In this document: piece by piece, positions 52,140-60,708 of the stretch
Position numbering within the stretch: the stretch's first letter is position 1
Layout of the letters: each line of letters opens with the position of its first letter
NCBI RefSeq assembly: GCF_003265705.1
Contig: NW_020312817.1
Coordinates: forward strand, 25,826,109 to 25,890,108
Source: Callorhinus ursinus
Lineage: Eukaryota > Chordata > Mammalia > Carnivora > Otariidae
Direction: 5' to 3'
DNA: 64,000 nucleotides
Position numbers and translations under genes: made by a program
The notes under the pieces: model-generated
The model's database searches: none
What the model was told of the DNA's origin: nothing
Seen by the model: the letters and a program-made list of their open reading frames with translations, nothing else

Positions 52140-53345
52140 CTCATCCCTCACTGGGCACCAAGCTCTGGGCCAGGCCCCCCACATACTTGATCTCACCTAA
52201 GGCTAACAATTTTGCAAGGCAGGGATTTTTTTTTCTTTAAATTTTTTTATTGTTATGTTAATCACCGTACATTACACCATTAGTATTTGGTGTAGTGTTC
52301 CATGATTCATTGTTTGTGTATAATACCCAGTGCTCCACGCAGAACGTGCCCTCTTTAATACCCATCACCAGGCTAACCCATCCGCCCACCCCTCCCCTCT
52401 AGAACCCTCAGTTTGTTTTTCAGAGTCCATCGTCTCTCATGGTTCGTCTCTCCCTCCAATTTACCCCTCTTCATTCTTCCCCTCCTGCTATCTTCTTCTT
52501 TTTTTTTCTCTTAACATATATTGCATTATTTGTTTCAAAGGTACAGATCTATGATTCAACAGTCTTGCACAATTCACAGCGCTCACCATAGCACATACCT
52601 TCCCCAATGTCTATCACCCAGCCACCCCATCCCTCCCACCCCCCACCACTCCAGCAACCCTCAGTTTGTTTCCTGAGATTAAGAATTCCTCATATCAGTG
52701 AGGTCATATGATACATGTCTTTCTCTGATTGACTTATTTCACTCAGCATAACACCCTCCAGTTCCATCCACATTGTTGCAAATGGCAAGATCTCATTCGT
52801 TTTGATGGCTGCATAATATTCCATTGTATATATATATACCACTTCTTCTTTATCCATTCATCTGTCGATGGACATCTTGGCTCTTTCCACAGTTTGGCTA
52901 TTGTGGACATTGCTGCTATAAACATCGGGGTGCACGTACCCCTTTGGATCCCTACATTTGTATCTTTGGGGTAAATACCCAGTAGTGCAATTGCTGGATC
53001 ATATGGTAGCTCTATTTTCAACTTTTTGAGGAACCTCCATACTGTTTTCCAGAGTGGTTGCACCAGCTTGCATTCCCACCAACAGTGTAGGAGGGTTCCC
53101 CTTTCTCCGCATCCCCGCCAACGTCTGTCGTTTCCTGACTTGTTAATTTTAGCCATTCTGACTGGTGTGAGGTGGTATCTCATTGAGGTTTTGATTTGGA
53201 TTTCCCTGATGGCAAGACAGGGACTTTTGTTGCCATTTTAGAGATTGGGAAACAGAGGTTAAAAGAGACTAAGTCACTTTCCTGAAGTCACAAAGTTATG
53301 AAATGTCCAAGCGCATCTGAACCTATGTTGGTACTATGTATTTTC
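52140..53345 (+). repeat. MIR relic split by the L1 insertion
   Basis: The left part (52140-52228: actgggcaccaagctctggg) and the right part (53212-53345: attttagagattgggaaac, then agtcactttcctgaagtcac) form one MIR-like element when the L1 is removed. This gives the order of insertion. Confidence 0.65.
52229..53211 (-). mobile_element. L1 3' end (ORF2 C-terminus plus 3' UTR), reverse, intron 7
   Basis: Read on the minus strand it carries the end of L1 ORF2 (KLWKEPRCPSTDEWIKK is legible) and the 3' UTR, ending in a poly-A tail that appears as poly-T at 52229. Imperfect 15-bp duplications at 52214-52228 and 53212-53226 (gcaagRcagggaYtt) flank it. 5'-truncated and frame-disrupted. It is in the same sense as CAPN14 transcription. 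Confidence 0.93.
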
Positions 53346-54186
53346 AAGCCCGTCATTTTGAACTTCTATGTCAGACCACGAGGGAGTAAGGCTTTCCTGC
53401 ATTACTTCTCCACCACAAACAACTAAAAATATAAAAAACAATCGTTTTCAGATGCTAGACAGTAGGCAGCTCAGGGTTATGACCCGGGGGGTTTTGGGAG
53501 GAGCAAATGAGGTGAGCCCTCATGTTGCCCAGACTCCTGCCCGAAACTAAATCCCTGGAAGGTGACCCAGGGAATCGCGTTCTGATCTGAGCAGAGCTCC
53601 CAGAGGTCACAACATGGGACCAGAAGGTCGGGGCCAATCTGGATCTGTCTACCTCTGACTCAACGGGCCCAAGAGCACACTGAACCGTGTCCGGGAAAGA
53701 ACACTGGATTTGACTCCAAAAACCTTTAAGTAATTTGCTTACTAAGCATCAGTTTCTTCATCAGTAAAATGGAGATAAAACTCCCTACCTAGTAAGAGCA
53801 CTGTTCAGAGGATTAGAGATAATAAATATTCGAAGTGCTTGAAGGAAATATGCCAGACTGCACCTAAGGGAGGTCTCTGCACATTCAAAGTCAAGGTAAT
53901 TTTTACTTTTAAATAAATAAGGGCAGGAAAAATAAATTCAAAATGCTTAGCACAGTGCTGGCAAGCTCTCAATAAACATTAGCTCAATTATTATAATGAA
54001 TGAGAAACCCGTCTATACGTCATTAAGCATCACATAAATGTGAGCAATTGACCTTCACAACCGGAACACTCTCCTGATCCAGCTGGAGACCAAAGAACAC
54101 TTTTAAATTTATGTGCAGACAGCAGACTCCTTCACAGGCTTGCCCTGCCCCATCCTCACCCCTGCCAGCCCGTTCCGGGCATTCAC

Positions 54187-54272
54187 CTGTCACTCCAGTC
54201 TCCTTTCCATTCCACTTTGCCCCAGGGGTTCCGCCGCTTGACTAGATATTCTGGTCCATGTTTGCAGGTCAC
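54187..54272 (-). CDS. CAPN14: CAPN14 exon 7 with catalytic Asn
   Basis: Eighty-six bases encoding VTCKHGPEYLVKRRNPWGKV and ending GDWSD. Asn275 and Trp277 of the NPWG motif are present. Residue 273 is Arg (cgg), where human CAPN14 and most calpains carry a hydrophobic residue (LRNPWG). The donor is acag|gtgaat. Confidence 0.93.
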
Positions 54273-54576
54273 CTGCACAAAACGAGAAGCAATTTAGGTG
54301 GCTGGGCTGAGTGCCAAATGCAAATGTTGCAGCTATCTGGGTGAGATCCGTGCCTGCCAGATGAGACCTTGAAGTGGAAGACCAAAGGCCCTGAGCGTGG
54401 GGAGAAGAGAAAGTGGTTCTGCCTCTTAGAGCTGCTGAGACCTAGCACAACTTACCCTCTCTGGGTCTGTTTCCTCATCTGGAAAGTAAAGCTAATAGCT
54501 ACATCTGCTGTAACGTGTTGAAAGGTGGCCCCCCAAAGATAGATCTACCCAAAATCTGTCAATGTGGTTCTACTTA

Positions 54577-54795
54577 TTTATTTATTTTTAAAGATTGATT
54601 TACTTATTTCAGTGAGACAGAGAGAGAGAAAGAGAGCACAGCGGGGAGGGGCAAAGGGAGACGGGGAGAGAGACCCAAGCAGACTCCCAGCTGAGTACAG
54701 AGCCGGACACATGGCTCGATCCCACGACCCTGAGATCACGACCTGAGCTGAAACCAAAGTCGGATGTTTAACCAACTGTGCCACCCACGCGCCCC
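54577..54795 (-). mobile_element. SINEC, reverse, inside the same MLT1 LTR
   Basis: On the minus strand the head reads ggggcgcgtgggtggcacag and the element ends in a T-rich tail on the plus strand (atttatttatttttaaagat). It lies 73 bp from, and head-to-head with, the forward SINEC at 54869. Confidence 0.93.
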
Positions 54796-54868
54796 AGTGT
54801 GATCCTATTTATTAAAAGGGTCTTTGCAGATATAATAAAATTAAGGAACTTGAGATGAAATCACCCTG

Positions 54869-55076
54869 AAGGGGTGCCTGGGTGGTTCGGTCAGTTCAGG
54901 GTCTACCTTTGGCTCAGGTCCTGGGATCGAGCCCCGTGGTCGGGCTCCCTGCTCAGGGGGGAGCCCGCCTCTCCCTCTCCCTCTGCCGCAACCCCCCCCC
55001 CCGACCCCGCTGCTTGTGCTCTCTGGCTCACTCTCTCCTCTCTCTCAAATAAATAAATAAAATCTTAAAAAGAAAA
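54869..55076 (+). mobile_element. SINEC, forward, with perfect target-site duplication
   Basis: Head ggggtgcctgggtggttcgg and tail (AAAT)n then aaaatcttaaaaag. Identical 12-bp gaaatcaccctg copies flank it at 54857-54868 and 55077-55088, so it inserted into the MLT1 LTR. Confidence 0.93.
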
Positions 55077-55744
55077 GAAATCACCCTGGATTAGGGTGGG
55101 TCCTAAACCCAGTGCTAAGAGAAGGGAAAGGAAGGGGCGGGGGGGAAGGCCATGAGGAGGTGGAGGAAGAGACTGGAGCTCTCCATCCCTAGCTAAGGAA
55201 TGCTGGGAGGCGCCATAAGCTGGAAGAGGCAGTGAAGGATGCCCCCCAGAACCTGCAGAGACTGTCATGACAGCTTGATTTCAGATTTCTGGCCTCCGGG
55301 ACTGTGAAAGAATAAATTTCCATTGTCTGAAGCCCCTCAGTTTGTGGTAATTTGTTACGACAGCCCCAGGACGCTAATACACCCCCTCACAGGGGTGTGT
55401 TGAGGATTGAGTTAACATTTGTGAAGAAGTTGGAACAAGACTTAGCACCCAGTAAGTGCTAAATTTTGCTAATTATGTTAAATAAATATACAACAAATAT
55501 GGGCACAAACATGTAACTCTATTAATAAAATCTAATTTTTGTTAAAGAAATATGAGAATTCATGAAAAGCTCTTGACACACACACAAACATGACTGATGT
55601 AGATCTGGGAGGAGGAAGAAGAAGTCAGGTGGGAGCTGAGGTCAAGAAATCTGAAAGAGTAAAAGGGAATTGGAGGACTTGGGCACATCAGGCTGTCTAG
55701 AGGACATCAGAGGCTCTATAAGATGGAACCATGCTTTTCTGTGC

Positions 55745-56042
55745 AGCCCCGTCCACCAGGAGTGCCCCTTTCCCTCAGACAAATCTACTGACCTTTCCAG
55801 AGCCAGCTCAATGCCACCTCCTCTACGAAGCCTTCCCTGACTTTCCCCAACCCAATCAGGCAAATGTGTTCTCTCCTACCTCTGAGACCCTAAAGCCTTT
55901 CATCTATTTTTTTTCTTCTCTCCACTTTCTACTTTGCTTCGTTACTATGCTTACCTATGGTTTGTCTCCATCCCTGACTGTGAGCTCTGTGTAGGCCGGG
56001 TCCCTGTCTGATTCATCTTTCTCTCAGTGCTTAGCACAGCTC
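55745..56042 (+). repeat. L2-like 3' end in CAPN14 intron 6
   Basis: Carries the L2 hallmark order: cacctcctctacgaagcctt, ccctgactttcc, gactgtgagctctg and cagtgcttagcacag. Antisense to the gene. Old and diverged. Confidence 0.65.
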
Positions 56043-56468
56043 AAAAGATGAATAGCCATGGAAAGAACCCGGGAGGCTGATGAAAAGGAGTGTGTGAGAA
56101 AGAAGTGGGAATTTGGGCAGGAAGCCCCAGATGTGAAGGTCATGGGCAGTGGCAGCCCCAAGCAAAGGGGGCCTTGAGGAAGGGCGGTGAGGCCCATCAG
56201 GGCTGGATGGCTGATTGGCAGGCCTGCCCCAGAACAGGAGGGGCCAGGACTGTGACCTGCAGGTGGCCCAGGCTGGACCCACCACATCACTCCAGAACAT
56301 AGATGCACTGGTGCAGGAACCCACCACCTGCTTTGGCAGGACCTGTAAAACCCAGCAAAGAATTTGTCCCTCAGACTGGGCACAGCTAGTAACGTTCACC
56401 CAAGCCTTGGTGAGAAGCCCTGAGAGAGGAGGAGCCCAAAGGGAAACAGAGGGTCTGGTTCCACCCAC

Positions 56469-56534
56469 CTTCCTGATTCCTGTGAGGGTATAGGCATGGC
56501 CGCCCACCAGCCCATTCTCCAGCACCCTTTCCTT
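56469..56534 (-). CDS. CAPN14: CAPN14 exon 6 with catalytic His
   Basis: Sixty-six bases encoding KERVLENGLVGGHAYTLTG and ending IRK. His251 in GGHAYTL is the catalytic histidine. The acceptor is cttgtctccacag and the donor aag|gtgggt. The first residues differ slightly from human, and an acceptor shift by a few bases is possible. Confidence 0.92.
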
Positions 56535-57160
56535 CTGTGGAGACAAGAGAGCTCCTGTCAGCCCACTGCTGTATACAGCTTATTTGGCAGGGGAGCGGGG
56601 CGGGGGGGGGCATGGGGACTTGTATGGCTAGAGCAAGGGCTTATGGGGAGGGCTGGGAGAGACCCAGCTATGCCCTCACAGTTGTCAAAGCTCTTCAGCA
56701 TCCACAGTCTCGTTGGAGCCTCTAAATCAGGATGCCATTCTGCAGGGATTCCCGTCCCATTGGACAGAGGACAAACTCAGATTCGGAGCTGCTAAACCAT
56801 CACGTGGGATGATGTGGTGGTCGCTCACAGAGGCAGGGCTGAACCCAGGGCTCCCTACTTTAGTCCCATGTTCTTGGTTGTTACTAAATTAGGCAGTAAA
56901 GACCAGTTGTGCTAGTAAAGCACCTTGCACCTGGTTGACACTTAGTCACTGTTAGCTCGCTTGTCTGCACACCATCTGCATTTGACTGTGGCCTTGCCGG
57001 CCCCTAGGGCTCAGCTTGGCTGCTCCGGTTTGAGTATCAGGACTCTAGGAGCAAGAGCTAGAGGGGGGTCTTGGGCCCACCCCAAAGTGAGAGCAGAAGC
57101 GGGTGGATGAAGGGGATGGGAGCAGGGAGGACACGCTGCTGGTACACAGCCCAGTCGCAC

Positions 57161-57335
57161 CCCTGAGTGGGTCTGGCAGCCAATGAGGGTTCTGCTGTAG
57201 GTGGCTCGGGTTAGGATGTCCCAGAGGTTGCCAGGGGCTTCTGCTGGGTTGATGGTCATCGTCACCCCTCCAGCGATGTCCACGAGTGCTTCAGACACCT
57301 GTCCATGCTGCAAGTCTTCGTAGGAGCCAGAGAGC
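57161..57335 (-). CDS. CAPN14: CAPN14 exon 5
   Basis: One hundred and seventy-five bases encoding LSGSYEDLQHGQVSEALVD through TLIGCQTHSG, the second half of PC1 and the start of PC2. The acceptor is good. The donor ggg|gtgcga is weak compared with every other donor in the gene. Confidence 0.9.
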
Positions 57336-57725
57336 CTGCCCAGGGAAGGACTATGCACGGGAGTAGAAGGGAAGGGGCATTTATCCTGGAGCCTGGGATG
57401 GTCCAAATGAGTCTAGTGAACCCCCTGCTTGGTTCTTCCCTGGGCACGTGCCTGCTACTCCTTCCTTCCATCCCAAAAGCAAAGGAGAAAACTCACCGGT
57501 GGGCAGGATACTCTGAGTTCCTATCCTTGTTAAACAACTCCACCCATTAGGGAAAGGCAAAACTCCCAAATGCTTGTTCAGATGGGGTAAACTCTACATA
57601 AGAGTCTCTGAATACATCACTTCTATATTCACTAAGCCATGCCTCAGCGTCTCACTTCATAAAATTTACCTGCCTCCTCTTGTGCTCTCCCAGCATTGAT
57701 GGGAGGGAGAGAGAAAGACAGAGAC

Positions 57726-57835
57726 AGGGGAGGGAAGGGAAGGGGAATGGGAAGGGGAAGGGGAAGGGGAAGGGAAAGGAAGGGAAGGGAAGGGAAGGGA
57801 AGAGAAGGGAAGGGAAGGGGAAGGGAAGGGAAAGG
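57726..57835. repeat. (GGGAA)n purine microsatellite in intron 4
   Basis: A run of gggaa/ggggaa units about 110 bp long. In the CAPN14 transcript it is a C/U-only tract that starts about 20 nt after the exon 4 donor. Confidence 0.95.
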
Positions 57836-57855
57836 ATTTCTGGTGATTATCTTAC

Positions 57856-57992
57856 TTAGCATAGGCCTTTTCCAGAAGAGCTCCCCAGAACAAGTGTTTG
57901 TCGGTGGAAGAGACAAACACCAGCTGGCCAGCTGCATTCACAGGGAGTCGGTCATCTATCACCACAGGCACCCACTTCCCAAAGTGCCAGAA
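57856..57992 (-). CDS. CAPN14: CAPN14 exon 4
   Basis: One hundred and thirty-seven bases (three more than in conventional calpains, as in human CAPN14), encoding [19 protein letters not shown] and ending [11 protein letters not shown]. The acceptor is cactttctccttccag and the donor ctaa|gtaaga. It is followed 20 nt into the intron by a long pyrimidine repeat. Confidence 0.95.
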
Positions 57993-58128
57993 CTGGAAGG
58001 AGAAAGTGCCCACTGGTGAGAGAAGATTGCCGTGGAAGACGGTCAGCCCAGGAGGCAAAGACATGACTCTTCCAAGAACCCTCCTTCCTATGGCTTCCTC
58101 CAGGCTGGGGCACCAGGAGGTTACTCAC

Positions 58129-58247
58129 CCAGAACTGGAAAATGCCAGCGTACTTCTCAGTGAAATTCTGCTTCAGGGGAACGACACGGCTCAGGATGTC
58201 CTGGTGCAAAGTCAGGGCTTGCAAAGCAGCCAAGAACCAGCAGTCAC
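58129..58247 (-). CDS. CAPN14: CAPN14 exon 3 with catalytic Cys
   Basis: One hundred and nineteen bases, the standard calpain exon 3 length. It encodes [20 protein letters not shown] and ends GIFQFW. The active-site Cys97 in DCWFLAA is intact. The acceptor is ctctggcttag and the donor tgg|gtgagt. High similarity to human over the whole exon. Confidence 0.95.
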
Positions 58248-58980
58248 CTAAGCCAGAGAGCACATAGCGTCTGCATGGGTGTACTTCCTACATTCTGCAA
58301 GGGTCTGCATGAATCTATTGAAGACATTACATGCAAGAAATGCCTAGTCCCAACTGCTTTCCTCTCTGGGCTTGTAGCCTAGTTTAGCAGAAGGGAAAGA
58401 TATACTAAGGAGGAAGACAGTGAGTGAGCAGAAGGAGGGGAGGAGCGTTGGCTGGAATCTCAACCTGACACCAAGAATTGAGCCATATTCCTGGACCAGC
58501 TTTTAGCTTCCTGAATGCCACATCCTCAGGAACTTGGACCCAAACACAACCAAACTTTTCTTAAAGTCCTGCCTCTGTAACTGATTTATGCCCTTCTGGG
58601 AAAGCCTCAACCCTTCCGGGCTCCATTATCCCTGTCTGTGGAACAGGTATCACTACATTTGTGCCTTCCCTCTGTGGCCAAGGGTTTTTTTCTATTCCCC
58701 TAAAAAGAAAGTCGGGGTGAGGATAGGCTTGCTTGGACTCCAGCTGGGGCATCTAGTGACTGGTGTGCCAAAAAGGACTCATTATGGGGACTAGAGCAGA
58801 GTGAGCGCATTCTCCCAAGACAAAACTTAGACCTGTAAACTGGTAATGAGGATTATCCTTGGGCAAGTTTTGGCATTCCCATACCTCCTCAGAGGACTGG
58901 CTGTTACCATTTTCCTGGCAAAGGGCACAGACTACAGGGTGGAGTTCAGGGTGGCCGTCTCCCCCATTGGGATGCCAGGC

Positions 58981-59067
58981 CTGTGTGTCCAGGGGCTGTA
59001 CAGACTTACCTGTGTGTCCAGGGGCTGTACAGACTTACCTGTGTGTCCAGGGGCTGTACAGACTTAC
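58981..59067. repeat. 29-bp tandem repeat x3 duplicating the exon 2 splice donor
   Basis: Three identical 29-base units start at 58981, 59010 and 59039. On the minus strand each begins gtaagtctgtacag, and the second and third donors are preceded by acacag, a better match to the donor consensus than the ancestral gtag. The period is not a multiple of three. Confidence 0.95.
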
Positions 59068-59137
59068 CTACCACTCCCTGGCACAGGTCCAGTCTTTTGG
59101 CATTGGCAGAATAGAACTGGGGATTGCTGCATAGCTC
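59068..59137 (-). CDS. CAPN14: CAPN14 exon 2
   Basis: Seventy bases, the usual length of calpain exon 2, beginning ELCSNPQFYSANAKRL and ending in the LCQGVVG that precedes the catalytic Cys. The acceptor is ctgtcccccacag. The donor gtag|gtaagt is the first of three tandem copies of the same donor; see the repeat at 58981-59067. Confidence 0.93.
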
Positions 59138-60320
59138 CTGTGGGGGACAGACGGAACTGCCCTTTTGACCAAGAAGAAGCTCCTTGAGCTACGGTGACCG
59201 TAGTTTCCCATACCCCAAGACTGGACTTACGGGGACAGAGATATAGAATATATATGAAATTAGGGCTGTCCCAGACAAGCTGGCATATGGATTCGGCCTG
59301 TCGCATTTCTCATTTCTTCTTGCAGCCCATGGAAGCCAGAGTCCGGGAGAACTCTGGGTCGATACTGAGAAACAGCACTTGTACCAAGATGCCTTTGCTT
59401 GGAGTTTCTGTTAAAATGGAGGTACGTCTTTTAGAGGGTGTTCGTATTTTTCCTAGAGATCTTCCCGTTGTCCTTATTCTCCTCCTACTGCTCATCCCCC
59501 CCCCCCTTTCCCCCAACAAAATGGCCTTTTTGCCCTTCCACACTGAGATGGGGGGGGGGGGGGCGGCAGTGGGAGGTGGGGCAGGTGCTCTCTGCTCCGT
59601 GGTGAGCACTAAAGCCCTCATGTTCTGCAATGGCACAGCTCACCCAAGGTCCGGTGTGTGACGGACTCTATGTCAGCTGTTCCCAAATTTTCTGGGAAAA
59701 GTAGAATCTTGACTGCTATCTAGTTTGGGAGGCCCTCTTGGGAATTTTGCACACAGAAGGGACTTAGTCTGGGGCCATACGCTTTGATGGGCAGGCTGAA
59801 CAGGGCCCAGAAGGGCAGAGAATCTGTAGCACAAGCTGACTCCACTTTGTTCACCAGCCATGTTTGGGAAATCTATTGCGTAAATCAAGTTTGGTGGGGA
59901 CTGGATTGCCTCTGAACACACTAAGTTGCCTTTTAAAGGAATTGTCAAAGCACTTTAGAACGTGAAGAACATTGTTGTAAAGTAATTAATAGCTTCTAAA
60001 TTTATGCGTTCTGTGGGCCTGAGTTGGGGGTTGGGAGTGAATGTACTTGAGAATGTGTCTCCCTGGCCGATGGCATTGGTGGCGGCTCAGGATGCCCTGC
60101 CATCTTGGATGAGGCCCAACAGGACTTTGGCTGTGGCTGCCCAGTGCATTTCTGGGTAGGGGCTGAGGGAAACCACCTCTCAGACCCCTCTCAGTGCCAC
60201 CACTGGTTTTCTCCATCTGGAGAATGGGAATGTGGGCACTCATGCATTCCCCTCACGTGGGGGTCAATGGCAGTGAGTAAGACCTGGCATCTGGAACACC
60301 CCAAAGGAAGGTCTGGGTTG

Positions 60321-60323
<3 letters not shown>

Positions 60324-60370
<47 letters not shown>

Positions 60371-60380
60371 NNNNNNNNNN

Positions 60381-60435
<55 letters not shown>
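60324..60435. repeat. (TG)n microsatellite with 10-N gap in intron 1
   Basis: An almost pure TG run on the plus strand, (CA)n in the CAPN14 transcript, broken by ten N at 60371-60380. Its transcript-proximal end is only about 25 nt inside intron 1. Confidence 0.97.
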
Positions 60436-60436
<1 letters not shown>

Positions 60437-60460
60437 GTGGGGAAGCACCTCCTCGCTTAC

Positions 60461-60708
60461 CGGAGGCCTCCTCCACTGCAGGCCAGGTGGCAGCTTCCGC
60501 AGCAGGGGCCCACTGCCCACGGAGCTCAGGCTGGCTGGGAAGCAGTCATCTTCGAAGAGGCGGCCTTCCATGAGGCACCTTTCCCTCAGGGCCTTGGGGA
60601 GCTGCGAGGAGCCCCCCAGTGAGTTCTTCCGCCCCAGCTTCCATCTGCCTCGGAAAGGTACCACAGAGACATGGCCGAGTGGGTCTTCCCGGCTAGTGTC
60701 TGTTGCTC
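60461..60708 (-). CDS. CAPN14: CAPN14 exon 1 (first coding exon, with 36 nt of 5' UTR)
   Basis: It is preceded by an excellent 3' splice site (ctctcccttccag), so an upstream noncoding exon must exist. The ancestral ATG is at 60672-60670 and encodes MSLW as in human. The calpain frame (PFRGRWKL ... LFEDDCFPA ... LQWRRPP) then continues one base out of register. Translation from this ATG would stop at TGA 60588-60586 after 28 codons. An in-frame ATG exists at 60571-60569 (MEGRLFED), which would give an N-terminally shortened start. The donor is ccg|gtaagc. The segment between WKL and LFED is about four codons shorter than in human. Confidence 0.9.
60670..60672 (-). other. CAPN14: Ancestral CAPN14 start codon followed by a 1-nt deletion
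   Basis: The first four codons match human (MSLW), then one base is missing relative to the human codons for Pro-Pro-Phe-Arg: TGG is followed by tacctttccg. The conserved frame downstream is therefore not reached from this ATG. Confidence 0.8.

Larger units (their letters stand above)
54506..55382 (+). mobile_element. MLT1-type LTR (ERVL-MaLR) split by two SINECs, in intron 6
   Basis: Segments remaining after removal of the two SINECs follow the MLT1 layout: gaaaggtggcccccc, gggtctttgcagatataat, ctggattagggtgggtccta, aagctggaagaggcagtga, and a 3' end agtttgtggtaatttgttac. A non-coding solitary LTR relic; no retroviral gene is present. Confidence 0.75.
34312..60708 (-). pseudogene. CAPN14: CAPN14 (calpain-14), structurally complete but frame-disrupted
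   Basis: Calpain-14 is a classical Ca2+-dependent cytosolic cysteine protease; the human gene is expressed in oesophageal epithelium, is induced by IL-13 and is a risk locus for eosinophilic oesophagitis. Twenty-one coding exons are visible with GT-AG boundaries and calpain-like phases. Repaired for length they give about 682 codons, against about 684 in human. Order: N-terminal anchor and protease cores PC1/PC2 (about residues 1-345; Cys97, His251 and Asn275 all present), C2-like domain (about 350-505), and penta-EF-hand domain (about 510-682). Three lesions break the frame: a 1-nt deletion just after the ancestral ATG (exon 1), TAA at codon 468 (exon 12) and a 1-nt deletion in exon 14. Two of these cannot be avoided by choosing another start. 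I call it a probable unitary pseudogene; consensus errors or tissue-specific skipping are alternatives. Identity as CAPN14 is firm, loss of function is inference. Confidence 0.85.

Noticed and set aside
52743..53183. 146-codon minus-strand frame
   Set aside because: Same L1 ORF2 C-terminal region in the reverse-oriented L1, not a host gene.
58981..59067. Three regularly spaced identical units, CRISPR-like at first sight
   Set aside because: The units abut with no spacers, the genome is mammalian, and the repeat is a local duplication at a splice donor.
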